Assembly: GCA_023436385.1 (NCBI GenBank)
Contig: JAEZJH010000571.1
Coordinates: 1-12,471, forward strand
Direction of reading: 5' to 3'
Source: Pseudomonadota bacterium
GTDB taxonomy: Bacteria; Myxococcota; Myxococcia; Myxococcales; Vulgatibacteraceae
Length of the DNA stretch: 12,471 nucleotides
Made by a program: the position numbers and the translations under genes. The first letter of the stretch is position 1. Each line of letters starts with the position of its first letter. Positions 1-7,827 of this stretch are shown here, piece after piece. Below the pieces are notes generated by a model, which was not told the DNA's origin, did no database searches, and saw only the letters and a program-made list of their open reading frames with translations.

Positions 1-737
1 GCCCAGCGGTCGAGCGCCCGGGCCACCCAGCGGGTGGTGAGGCGGCCGCCCCGGTAGTTGAGGAACAGGGCCTCCGGCGCCTGGCCGGGGCGGGGCCGCG
101 CCAGGAGCGTGGGGCGGAGCTCGAGCCAGCGATCGATCGCCGCCCAGGCCTTGCCGCCCAACGGCACCAGCCGCTCCTTCCGGCCCTTGCCCAGCACCCG
201 GATCAGCCCGCCGCTCCGGTCGAGGTCGCGGAGGTCGAGGCCCACCAGCTCCGAGCAGCGCACCCCGCCGCCGTAGAGCGTCTCCAGGATCGCCCGGTCC
301 CGGGCGCCCAGCGGCGTGTCGGCCTTCGGCGTCTCCACCAGGGCGAAGACCTCGTCCACCGGCAGGACCTTGGGCAGGGTCTTCGGCAGCTTCGGGCTCT
401 TCACCAGGGCCCCGGGGTTGGCTTCGACCCGCTTCCGCTGCTGGAGGAACCGGTAGAGCGAGCGGATTGCCGCCAGCTTCCGGGCCACGGAGGCCGGCGC
501 CAGCCGCCCGTGGAGCCGCGCCACGAAGCCGCGGATCGCCAGGGCGTCCACGGCGAGGAGCGCCAGGTTTCGCCCGGCCAGGTAGGCCTCGAACTGCGCC
601 AGATCCGCGGCGTATTCCTCGATGGTCCGCGGGCTGTAGCGCTTCCGCACCCGGAGGTGTTCGAGGAACGCCTCCACCTCCGGCGAGAGCTGCTCCGCCT
701 TCGGGATCGCCTCGCCGCCTCGCCGTCCGTCGCCCAT
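1..737 (-). CDS. xerC: Tyrosine recombinase XerC, partial (C-terminus beyond left edge)
   Basis: Site-specific tyrosine recombinase that, with XerD, resolves chromosome dimers at dif. 245 complete codons are visible from ATG 737. Residues about 17-105 form the SAM-like core-binding domain (SPEVEAFLEHL, then RKYSPRT-type and SLYRFL segments). The catalytic domain follows, with Arg I at R160 (GGGVRCSEL) and the beta-hairpin Lys at K184 (GKGRKER); their 24-residue spacing equals that of E. coli XerD R148/K172. The HxxR box, second His/Trp and nucleophilic Tyr lie off the window. The ATG is the natural start by alignment, but no Shine-Dalgarno is seen before it. It lies 91 bp downstream of a TolB-like lipoprotein and beyond trmFO, an order like the known trmFO-xerC-hslVU block. 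XerC rather than XerD is inferred from that context; an integrase of a lost element is unlikely. Confidence 0.93.
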   Translation of the reverse strand, partial: MGDGRRGGEAIPKAEQLSPEVEAFLEHLRVRKRYSPRTIEEYAADLAQFEAYLAGRNLALLAVDALAIRGFVARLHGRLAPASVARKLAAIRSLYRFLQQRKRVEANPGALVKSPKLPKTLPKVLPVDEVFALVETPKADTPLGARDRAILETLYGGGVRCSELVGLDLRDLDRSGGLIRVLGKGRKERLVPLGGKAWAAIDRWLELRPTLLARPRPGQAPEALFLNYRGGRLTTRWVARALDRW

Positions 738-762
738 GGCGCCAGGGTAGAGGAACGGGCGA

Positions 763-803
763 GGGCGTCCAGTTTGCCGTCCGACCGGCAAACCCGGACG
801 CCC
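763..803 (-). other. Large imperfect inverted repeat (16 bp paired) upstream of xerC
   Basis: The inner arms at 772-779 and 786-793 are a perfect 8-bp complement (GTTTGCCG/CGGCAAAC) around a 6-nt centre. The outer arms at 763-770 and 796-803 are another perfect 8-bp complement (GGGCGTCC/GGACGCCC). They are separated by a 1x2-nt internal mismatch. It lies between the lipoprotein stop and the xerC start, 25 bp before the xerC ATG. No T-run follows on either strand, so it may be a terminator of the upstream gene, a leader hairpin of xerC or a protein-binding dyad. Structure is seen; function is inferred. Confidence 0.6.
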
Positions 804-811
804 CCGGGGCA

Positions 812-826
812 GGCTCCGGTGGAGCC
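812..826 (-). terminator. Hairpin directly after the propeller-lipoprotein stop
   Basis: GGCTCC (812-817) and GGAGCC (821-826) are a perfect 6-bp stem with a 3-nt loop, 2 bp beyond the stop codon at 829-831. Outer GGGG/CCCC bases can extend the stem across a 2-nt bulge. There is no T-run. It may act together with the larger inverted repeat at 763-803. The terminator role is a guess based on position. Confidence 0.35.
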
Positions 827-828
827 CC

Positions 829-2423
829 TTACCGCTCCGCGGCCGCGGGCGGCGGCGCGGGCAGCGTGCTCAGGTCGGCGACGAACACGCCCTGCCGCTT
901 GTACGCCAGGACCGCGTAGGCGATCCGGTCGTTCCCCACCCACTCCGTCCCCGGGGCCACGAACTGGTCCAGGGTCACCGCCGGCCGGGAGCCGTCGGCG
1001 GGCATCACCGAGACGTCGAGGGCCTCCGCGTCCATCCGCGCGTAGGTGAGCATCAGGTTCTCGAGGTCCTGGTCGAACTCGAAGGTGAAGACCCCGCCGG
1101 CGAGCTTCTTCGGCGGCGCCGCGAGGTTCGAGGTGGGCACGGTGTGGAGGAGGCACTCGCGGCCCTCCCGGACGCAGCTGCTCCGGAAGATCACCGACTC
1201 GTCGTTCTTGCCGAAGTCGTACCCGAACACGCCGGCGGCGACCTTGACCGGGCCCTCGCCGCCCACCTTCTCCACGAAGAGGTCGACGGAGAAGACCGGC
1301 CGCAGGGTCCGCTGCTGGAAGGCGAGGAAGCCCCCGGTCCGCGACCAGCGGAAGCTCATCACCTCGTCGCCCAGCCGCTTCGGCTTCGGCTCCGCCGCCA
1401 CCGCCGCATAGGCGAGCGTCCCCACCCGGCCGGTCGGCTGGTACTTCTCGATCCACGCCACCCGCTGGCTGTCGGGGGCGAAGGCCCACTCGCTCACCTT
1501 CTCCCCGAGCTTCACCGGCTCGGCGGCGCCGGCGGCGAGGAGCATCGCGTCGCCGAACTGCTTCTCCGGCGAGACCCCGGCGACGAAGCCCAGGTGCGCG
1601 CCGTCGGCGGAGAAGGCGAAGGAGGGCACGCCCGTGCCGAGCTTCTTCGCCTCGCCGCCCACCGGAGCGACGAACAGCTCGACGGCGCCGTCCCGGGTCC
1701 GGGCGGTGAAGGCGACGCGATCGCCGCTGGGCGACCAGTCGTAGTCGGCCACCGCCTTGGCCAGGGCCTTCGCCTCGGGGACGGGCGCGCCGGGGGCGGG
1801 GACGTCGACGAGGAGGAGCGAGCCGTCCTGGGCGAGCTTCCGCCGGAAGAGGAGCTTCGAGCCGTCGGGGGAGAACTCGAAGGTGCTGGCGTGGCCCAGC
1901 GAGACCGCGGGCATCGCGCCGTCGGCGGGGCCGACGAAGAGCGTGTCCTTGGTCACGTAGGCGATCCGGCTGCCGTCGGGCGAGAAGCCGAAGAAGCCGA
2001 CGTCGGGCGCGAGCGTCCGGACGTTGCCGGTGGCCACGTCGCCGACTACCAGGGTCCCGGCCTGCGACCGGAACTGGAAGTCGGTGAGCACCGCCACCCG
2101 GGTGCCGGCGGGGTCGAAGAGGATCGCGCCGGGGAGCGTGGTGACGCCGCTGCCCAGGATGATCGGCGCGCCGCCGGAGGTGGGAACCACCTTGGCGGTG
2201 CCCATCCAGATGGTGTCGGGGAGGTCGCCCTGCCCCAGCTCCCGGGCCGGCCTCGGCTCGGCCACGTAGGCCAGGTGGGCGCCGTCGGGCGACGGCGTCA
2301 CCGCCCGGGCGGGACCTTCGGCCACCGGCTTGCCCAGCCCGGTGGGCCCCTCGTCCTGCTGCCGCTTACAGGCGGGGAGGACGGCGAGGGCGAGGAGGAG
2401 GACGACGGGGAGATGCTGGCGGT

Positions 2424-2427
<4 letters not shown>
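829..2427 (-). CDS. TolB-like beta-propeller lipoprotein (WD40/PD40 repeats)
   Basis: Predicted 532-aa lipoprotein. The N-terminus MNRQHLPVVLLLALAVLPAC is a type II signal peptide with lipobox LPAC and lipidated C20. The rest is built of PD40/TolB-like propeller blades, recognisable by repeated S-P-D-G-x-x-[ILV]-A-[YF] motifs: SPDGAHLAYVAE, DPAGTRVAVLT, SPDGSRIAYVT, SPDGSKLLFRR, SPSGDRVAFTA, SADGAHLGFVA, APDSQRVAWIE, SRTGGFLAFQQ. About eight or nine blades are visible, without an N-terminal TolB domain or a C-terminal peptidase. Such propellers usually bind proteins or ligands at the cell envelope; the partner is unknown. The start is GTG 2427, with GGAG (minus strand of 2435-2438) 7 nt upstream inside the trmFO end. 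GTG and the trmFO TGA overlap by 4 bp, so the two are very likely cotranscribed and translationally coupled. It is not tolB proper: no tolQRA-pal neighbours are present. Confidence 0.88.
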
Positions 2428-3794
<1,367 letters not shown>

Positions 3795-4012
3795 CTGCAC
3801 TCCCGAGCCCGGTTGGACAACGGAAAACCCGCGGGAGTTCCGCCGCCGTCCCGCGATCTTCCGGCCGGGCGCCGGGATCCGGTCGGCGGCCCGCCCCCCC
3901 CGCGGCCACGAAGGCAGCCGCTTCCCGCGCCGGTCTTGGGCGGCCCTCCCCTTTGGGGGCAAGACTCCCTACGTTCCCGTCCCGGTGGTTCTCGCCCCGG
4001 AAGGAGGCACGC
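3795..4012. promoter_or_regulatory. Divergent intergenic region trmFO / traR-dksA-like
   Basis: 218 bp that must hold the promoters of both divergent genes. No good -35/-10 pair is evident on either strand. At 3934-3964 TCTTG and CAAGA arms flank a CCCC-TTT-GGGG core, an imperfect dyad about 40 bp before the rightward start. A strong GGAGG at 4003-4007, 5 nt before ATG 4013, fixes that start. The rest is GC-rich with short CCGG-type palindromes. Confidence 0.45.
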
Positions 4013-4405
4013 ATGGCCTACGATGCCGAGACCCTGGACCGCCTGCGGCGCAGGCTCCTGTCCCGACGGCACGCGCTGGTCCGCGCCAGCCAGGGCTCGC
4101 AGCTGGAGCTCGAAGCGCTGAAGAGCCAGGAGCGTAACCCGGAGATCGAGGAGGACGCCCAGTCCTCGTCGGCCGCCTACGTGCTCACCCAGCTCTCCGA
4201 CGCCCAGCGCCACGAGGTGGCCCAGATCGACGCGGCGCTGGCCCGGATCGAGGCCGGCACCTACGGCGAGTGCGTCGAGTGTGGCGGAGACATCCCGGTC
4301 GAACGGCTGGAGGCAGTGCCGTTCGCGCTACGCGACGCGGAGTGCGGCGAGCGGGCCGAGGGGCGCGGGGTGGCGGGGGCCTACGTGCCGCCCCCCACGC
4401 TGTAG
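4013..4405 (+). CDS. TraR/DksA-family regulator with C-C-D-C zinc-finger signature
   Basis: 130-aa member of the TraR/DksA family, which binds in the RNA polymerase secondary channel and modulates promoters, in DksA together with ppGpp. N-terminal helices form the coiled coil (residues about 4-40 and 60-80), shorter than the 151-aa E. coli DksA. The tip motif corresponding to DksA D71xxD74xA is acidic but glutamate-based: E44-I-E-E47-D-A49. The zinc-finger region reads GTYGECVECGGDIP...RLEAVPF, with C87 and C90. The second pair is D108-A-E-C111, so the third cysteine is replaced by Asp. A 19-residue tail (ending in YVPPPTL) follows. The start is well supported by GGAGG at 4003-4007. It sits alone between divergent trmFO and convergent DUF507. 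It is a family paralogue rather than dksA itself; the regulon is unknown. Confidence 0.9.
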   Translation: MAYDAETLDRLRRRLLSRRHALVRASQGSQLELEALKSQERNPEIEEDAQSSSAAYVLTQLSDAQRHEVAQIDAALARIEAGTYGECVECGGDIPVERLEAVPFALRDAECGERAEGRGVAGAYVPPPTL

Positions 4406-4438
4406 ACGGGTGGTGGGGGGGCGCGGGGTGGCTGCGGG
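4353..4438 (+). other. Two G-quadruplex-type G-run clusters at the 3' end of the traR/dksA-like gene
   Basis: On the + strand there are two sets of four or more G-runs with short loops. One at 4353-4379 lies inside the last codons (runs of 3, 4, 4 and 5 G, loops of 4, 3 and 4). One at 4408-4438 lies just after the TAG stop (runs of 3, 7, 4 and 3 G, loops of 4, 3 and 7). The second lies in the 44-bp gap between convergent stops. Both satisfy the G3+N1-7 pattern. Effects on RNA or termination are inferred. Confidence 0.5.
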
Positions 4439-4449
4439 CGCCGCGACGC

Positions 4450-4968
4450 CTAGACGAGGCCCCGCGCCCGGCGGAGCTGCTCCATCAGCTTCTGGTACTC
4501 GATGTCGAAGGCCGGGGTCCCTTCCTGCAGGTGCTTCAGCCGGGACCGGGCCTCGCGATCGAGCTCCTCGTCGACGTCCAGGTGCTTCTTGAAGATCGCG
4601 TAGATCTTCTTCCGGAGCACCGGATCCTCGGCGTAGACCTCCTCGACGTTCCGGGAGATCAGGAGGAACTCCATCATCTGGCCGATGACGTAGTCGATCC
4701 CCTCGTCGCCCATCTTGAAGCCGCGGACGTCGGCCATCTCGCGCTTCACCTGGGCGAACTTCGAGTGGTCGTACCCACGCCGCTCGAGGGCTTCCTTGGT
4801 CGCCTGGTTCACGCGCTCTTCGGCGGCAAGGTACTCCCGCATGATCGCCGCCATGTCCATCTCGGCGTCGGCGATGCGCAGGGTCTCGACCTCGATGTCC
4901 CCGTCGCCCATCAGCGTCTGGACGACCTCCCGCGCGATCGTCGGGATCACCTTGGGGTACAGTCGCAT
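4450..4968 (-). CDS. DUF507 family protein
   Basis: 172-aa soluble, mostly helical, highly charged protein that I recognise as the DUF507 family (PF04368), common in deltaproteobacterial and Aquificae genomes and of unknown function. It begins MRLYPKVIPTIAREVV, and its charged C-terminal half contains VLRKKIYAIFKKHLDVDEELDREARSR split over two helices. There is no signal peptide, membrane segment or Cys/His cluster. ATG 4968 is the family-typical start (MRLYPK); only a weak GGAA lies 2 nt upstream. It follows uvrC in the same direction after 140 bp, but a candidate promoter and leader hairpins in that gap suggest its own transcription. It converges with the TraR/DksA-family gene. Confident in family membership; no function is claimed. 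Confidence 0.9.
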   Translation of the reverse strand: MRLYPKVIPTIAREVVQTLMGDGDIEVETLRIADAEMDMAAIMREYLAAEERVNQATKEALERRGYDHSKFAQVKREMADVRGFKMGDEGIDYVIGQMMEFLLISRNVEEVYAEDPVLRKKIYAIFKKHLDVDEELDREARSRLKHLQEGTPAFDIEYQKLMEQLRRARGLV

Positions 4969-5008
4969 GCTTCCGTGCCCTCGTCTCGTGCCGCGACGGC
5001 ATCGCTCT

Positions 5009-5026
5009 CCGTCCCATCCGGGACGG
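5009..5026 (-). other. Perfect 7-bp hairpin in DUF507 leader
   Basis: CCGTCCC (5009-5015) and GGGACGG (5020-5026) pair perfectly around a 4-nt loop. A second small stem GCCG/CGGC lies at 4990-5000. Both are between the predicted DUF507 promoter and its ATG, so they would be in a roughly 80-90-nt 5' leader. They could instead be the factor-dependent end of uvrC transcripts; no T-run follows. Confidence 0.45.
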
Positions 5027-5057
5027 TCCTTGACGCCGCCGAGAAGGTATCGTTCCG

Positions 5058-5085
5058 TTTAGACCACGGCTGTACGGGGCGGCAA
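5058..5085 (-). promoter_or_regulatory. Candidate sigma-70-type promoter for the DUF507 gene
   Basis: On the minus strand TTGCCG (5085-5080) is followed after 16 bp by TCTAAA (5063-5058). Each matches the TTGACA/TATAAT consensus at four of six positions. It lies in the 140-bp gap between the uvrC stop and the DUF507 start, one of the few AT-richer patches of the window. Predicted from sequence only. Confidence 0.35.
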
Positions 5086-5108
5086 GGGAAAAGAACGATT
5101 TCCTGTCG

Positions 5109-7139
5109 TTATTTCCCGCCGGTGGACACTCCGTCCGACGGGCCGTCGGCCGTCGCCTCGGCCTCCCCGAAGGCGGTTTCGACCTCGTCGACGCCGATCT
5201 CCTCGAGCGTGTCGGCGACCCCGGGGGGCAGCGGCGCCGACGCCTCCGCCTCGTCGCCGGCCCGGGCCTCCGCGTCCACCTCGACAGCGGTCCCGGGGGC
5301 CGGCTCCGCCAGGAAGGCGACCACCCGCCGGGCCAGTTCCAGGTGGAACCCCTCCACCGCGGCGAGCTCCTCCGCGGTGGCCGCCTTGATCCGCTTGAGC
5401 GATCCGAAGTGCCGGAGCAGCGCCCGGCGCCGCTTGTCCCCGATCCCGGGGATCTCCTGGAGCACGGAGCGGAAGTTCCGGGCGGTCCGGAGCTTCTGGT
5501 GGAAGGTGATCGCGAAGCGGTGGGCCTCGTCCCGGAGCCGCTCGAGGAGGAACAGCTCCGCGGAGTTCTGACGCAGGACCAGCGGATCCTTGCGCCCGGG
5601 GAGGAATACCCGCTCCTGGCTCCGGGTCACCCCGCCCTCCTCGCCCACGCCCTCGACCCGGCTCTTCGCCAGGGAGGCGAGGTCGACGCGCTCGAGGAGC
5701 CCCAGGTCCTTCACCGCCGCCCGGGCGGCGTTGAGCTGCCCCTTGCCGCCGTCGATGAGGAGGAGGTCGGGGAGGTCGTTGGCCTCGTGGCCTCGCTTCA
5801 GCCGCCGGCCCAGCACCTCGTAGAGCGCGGCGAAGTCGTCCTGCCCGGTGAAGCCCTTGATCTTGTAGTGGCGGTAGAGGCCCCGCTCCGGCTCCCCGTC
5901 GACGAAGGTGACCTGGCTGCCCACCACCGTCTGGCCCTGAAAATTCGAGATATCGTAACACTCGATCCGCCGCGGCAGCCGGGTCAGCTCGAGCTTCGCC
6001 TGGAGCCGGGCCAGGATCTCCTCGGTCGACTTGTGCTTCCGCTTCCGGTCGAGGAACCCCTGGGCGGCGTTCTTGTTGGCCATCTCCACCAGGCGCCGGC
6101 GATCGCCGCGGACCGGGGTGTGGAGCCGCACCCGCTTCCCCCGCTGCTCGGCGAGGAGCTCGGCCAGGGTCTCCGCCTCCTCGAGCTCGAGGGGGAGGAG
6201 GATCTCGTCGGGCACCACCGCCGCGGCGTAGTACTGGAGGAGCGCCGAGGCGAGCAGCTCCTCGGTGGGGAACTCCTGGCCGACGAAGCCGAAGGAGCGG
6301 GCGGAGACCAGGCGCCCGGAACGCACCAGGAGCAGCTCGATCTCCAGGTCCGGCCCCTCCCGGTGGAAGCCGAAGACGTCCTGGTCGATCGGCTCGACCA
6401 TCACCGTCCGCTGCTTCTCCAGGCTCTTCTCCACCGCCGCGATCTGGTCCCGGAGCCGGGCCGCCTCCTCGAACCGGAGCTCCGCGGCCGCCGCCCGCAT
6501 CCGCCCCCGGAGCCGCTCCACCAGCTCCGGCTCCTTCCCCTCGAGAAACAGGATCAGCTCCCGGACGCTCCGCCGGTACTCCTCCGCCGGGACCTCGTAG
6601 ACACAGGGCGCCGGACAGCGGCCGATCTGGTAGAGCAGGCACGGCCGCTTCCGGCTCTCGAAGGCCTGGTCGGTGCAGGTGCGCAGGCCGAAGTAGCGGT
6701 TGGCGATCCGCAGGGTCTCCCGGATGGCGCTGGCGCTCGAGTAGGGCCCGAAGTAGCGGGCGCCGTCCTGTGGGTGCCGCCGCACCACCTCGAGCCGGGG
6801 ATACGGGTGCCGCTCGTCGAGCCGAAGCGAGATGAAGGTCTTGTCGTCCCGGAGCATCACGTTGAACCGCGGCTTGTGCCGCTTGATCAGCGTGTTCTCG
6901 AGGATCAACGCCTCCTTCTCCGTGTGGACGAGGATCACCTCGATGTCGCCGAGGAGCTCGTCGAGGAGCGGGATGAAGGCGCGCTCGTCGTTCCGGCCGG
7001 GCTGGAAGTAGGAGCGGACCCGGGCGCGGAGGCTCTTCGCCTTGCCGACGTAGACCACCTCGCCCTTCCGGTCCTTCATCAGGTAGACGCCGGGCGAGAC
7101 GGGCAGGTCGTCGAGCTTCTGTCGGAGGGCGTCGTCCAT
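5109..7139 (-). CDS. uvrC: Excinuclease ABC subunit UvrC
   Basis: UvrC makes both incisions around lesions bound by UvrB in nucleotide excision repair. 676 aa, about 60 longer than usual because of the C-terminal tail. The GIY-YIG nuclease domain is at residues 14-95 (SPGVYLM, VYVGKA, catalytic-type E81 in LENTLIK). Cysteines C155, C167, C175 and C179 have the same spacing as the E. coli 4Fe-4S ligands C154/166/174/178. The UVR motif (UvrB contact) is at about 204-240. The RNase H-like 5' nuclease carries YDISN (D396), LIDGGKGQL (D463) and FHQKLR (H547). A helix-hairpin-helix lies at about 561-610 (IPGIGDKRR). Residues 611-676 are an acidic, Ala/Glu/Asp-rich low-complexity tail. ATG 7139 matches family starts, with AAGG just upstream. 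Divergent from the Cys-rich lipoproteins; no LexA-like box is recognised. Confidence 0.98.
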   Translation of the reverse strand: MDDALRQKLDDLPVSPGVYLMKDRKGEVVYVGKAKSLRARVRSYFQPGRNDERAFIPLLDELLGDIEVILVHTEKEALILENTLIKRHKPRFNVMLRDDKTFISLRLDERHPYPRLEVVRRHPQDGARYFGPYSSASAIRETLRIANRYFGLRTCTDQAFESRKRPCLLYQIGRCPAPCVYEVPAEEYRRSVRELILFLEGKEPELVERLRGRMRAAAAELRFEEAARLRDQIAAVEKSLEKQRTVMVEPIDQDVFGFHREGPDLEIELLLVRSGRLVSARSFGFVGQEFPTEELLASALLQYYAAAVVPDEILLPLELEEAETLAELLAEQRGKRVRLHTPVRGDRRRLVEMANKNAAQGFLDRKRKHKSTEEILARLQAKLELTRLPRRIECYDISNFQGQTVVGSQVTFVDGEPERGLYRHYKIKGFTGQDDFAALYEVLGRRLKRGHEANDLPDLLLIDGGKGQLNAARAAVKDLGLLERVDLASLAKSRVEGVGEEGGVTRSQERVFLPGRKDPLVLRQNSAELFLLERLRDEAHRFAITFHQKLRTARNFRSVLQEIPGIGDKRRRALLRHFGSLKRIKAATAEELAAVEGFHLELARRVVAFLAEPAPGTAVEVDAEARAGDEAEASAPLPPGVADTLEEIGVDEVETAFGEAEATADGPSDGVSTGGK

Positions 7140-7296
7140 GGGCCTTCGGTGTAGAGCGGAACGGGGAGCCGGGGGAAGGGGCTCGGCGCACGGCCGCGGG
7201 AAACCGCTCCGGTTTACGGATCGATCTCGGTGACAACCCCCGGAGGGAATGGAACACTCCGCCCGAGCGGCACCCTGGCCGCTCGAGGAGACTACC
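7140..7296. promoter_or_regulatory. Divergent intergenic region uvrC / lipoprotein pair, with operator-like dyad 7201-7215
   Basis: 157 bp between divergent starts. AAACCG (7201-7206) and CGGTTT (7210-7215) form a perfect 6-bp dyad with a 3-nt spacer, suitable as an operator for one or both genes. TGACAA at 7231-7236 (TTGTCA on the minus strand) resembles a -35 for uvrC, but no matching -10 stands at 16-18 bp. Another perfect stem at 7264-7285 belongs to the rightward leader. Confidence 0.4.
7264..7285 (+). promoter_or_regulatory. Leader hairpin abutting the SD of the first 8-Cys lipoprotein
   Basis: CGAGCGGC (7264-7271) and GCCGCTCG (7278-7285) are a perfect 8-bp stem with a 6-nt loop. The last stem base is also the first base of the GAGGAG Shine-Dalgarno (7285-7290), which is 6 nt before GTG 7297. 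Formation of the stem would be expected to affect ribosome access or mRNA stability. Confidence 0.5.
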
Positions 7297-7692
7297 GTGC
7301 GAGATGGCCTTCGTTTCGTGCTGGCCCTGGCGGTCGGCACCGGCCTGGTCATGGGTTGTGGCGGCGATGGGGACGGGGGCGGCGGGGGTTCCGGCGGCAA
7401 CTTTGTCGTCTGCCCCGGCCTCGATCAGCCGCTGGTCGGGGCCTGCCTGGCCGAGACCGCCTGCTACGAATACCGCCAGGACCCGGCCAACGGCGTCGAC
7501 TACACCCTCGGCTGCGAGAACCCCGACCTCGCCGATCCGGAGCAGTTCGAGTATTTGCCCGGCGGTTGCCCGACCGGCTGGAAGGCAATCGGCGGCTGCT
7601 CGTACTACGTGGGCGGGGAGTTCTCCGTCGCCTACGACGCGTCCGTGACCCGCGCCGACTGCGAGATGTTCGGCGGGTGCTACATCCCGTAG
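7297..7692 (+). CDS. Small secreted lipoprotein with eight conserved cysteines (paralogue 1)
   Basis: 131 aa, family not recognised. A signal peptide (MRDGLRFVLALAVGTGLVMG) ends at a lipobox-like LVMGC, giving lipidated C21. A flexible Gly/Asp linker (about 22-35) follows, then a compact domain with C39, C50, C56, C73, C91, C101, C122 and C128; the even number suggests four disulfides. The start is GTG 7297, not the upstream in-frame ATG 7249, because GAGGAG (7285-7290) sits 6 nt before GTG and the signal peptide then begins correctly. The next gene is a divergent paralogue sharing PLVGAC, an xCxEY segment, a YDAS motif and a terminal FGGCY. No catalytic motif is seen; an extracytoplasmic structural or binding role is a guess. 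It diverges from uvrC. Confidence 0.82.
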   Translation: MRDGLRFVLALAVGTGLVMGCGGDGDGGGGGSGGNFVVCPGLDQPLVGACLAETACYEYRQDPANGVDYTLGCENPDLADPEQFEYLPGGCPTGWKAIGGCSYYVGGEFSVAYDASVTRADCEMFGGCYIP

Positions 7693-7827
7693 CCGTCCTC
7701 CGGGCCGGCCCGACGCCCCCTCGCCACGGCTCGGTCCCCTCCCCCGCCCGGGCGGGTGCCCTTCGCCCGCACCGCCGCCTACGGTGTTCGGCCCCGCCGG
7801 GACGGGGCCGCCGCCGAGGGGGTACCG
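7693..7827 (+). other. Spacer between the lipoprotein paralogues with three strong palindromes
   Basis: 135 bp without a gene. Perfect palindromes are CGGGCCGGCCCG (7701-7712), just after the first stop, and CCCGCCCGGGCGGG (7743-7756). The third structure is the hairpin at 7789-7810. The first may end the upstream message, but no T-run follows. No clear promoter was found, so cotranscription of the two genes is possible. Confidence 0.4.
7789..7810 (+). promoter_or_regulatory. Leader hairpin before the SD of the second 8-Cys lipoprotein
   Basis: CGGCCCC (7789-7795) and GGGGCCG (7804-7810) form a perfect 7-bp stem with an 8-nt loop. It is 5 nt upstream of the GAGGGGG ribosome-binding stretch (7816-7822) that precedes ATG 7828. 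Its placement parallels the stem before the first paralogue, although the sequences differ. Confidence 0.5.

Noticed and set aside
763..803. dif site next to xerC
   Set aside because: The symmetric 6-nt-centred palindrome is GC-rich and lacks the typical AT-rich XerD arm; dif need not lie beside xerC. Kept only as an inverted repeat.
3795..3962. N-terminal extension of TrmFO to an upstream ATG at 3962
   Set aside because: TrmFO proteins begin directly with the FAD-binding strand, as at 3794, where an SD is also found; the extension is a basic, low-complexity sequence.
5343..7154. 603-codon open frame on the + strand opposite uvrC
   Set aside because: Its Leu/Glu/Val-rich translation mirrors uvrC in the antisense frame; the minus strand has all UvrC domains. 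Long antisense frames are expected at this GC content.
7140..7296. LexA/SOS box upstream of uvrC
   Set aside because: No sequence resembling known LexA operators (E. coli CTG-N10-CAG, Gram-positive GAAC-N4-GTTC) was found; only the AAACCG/CGGTTT dyad is present.
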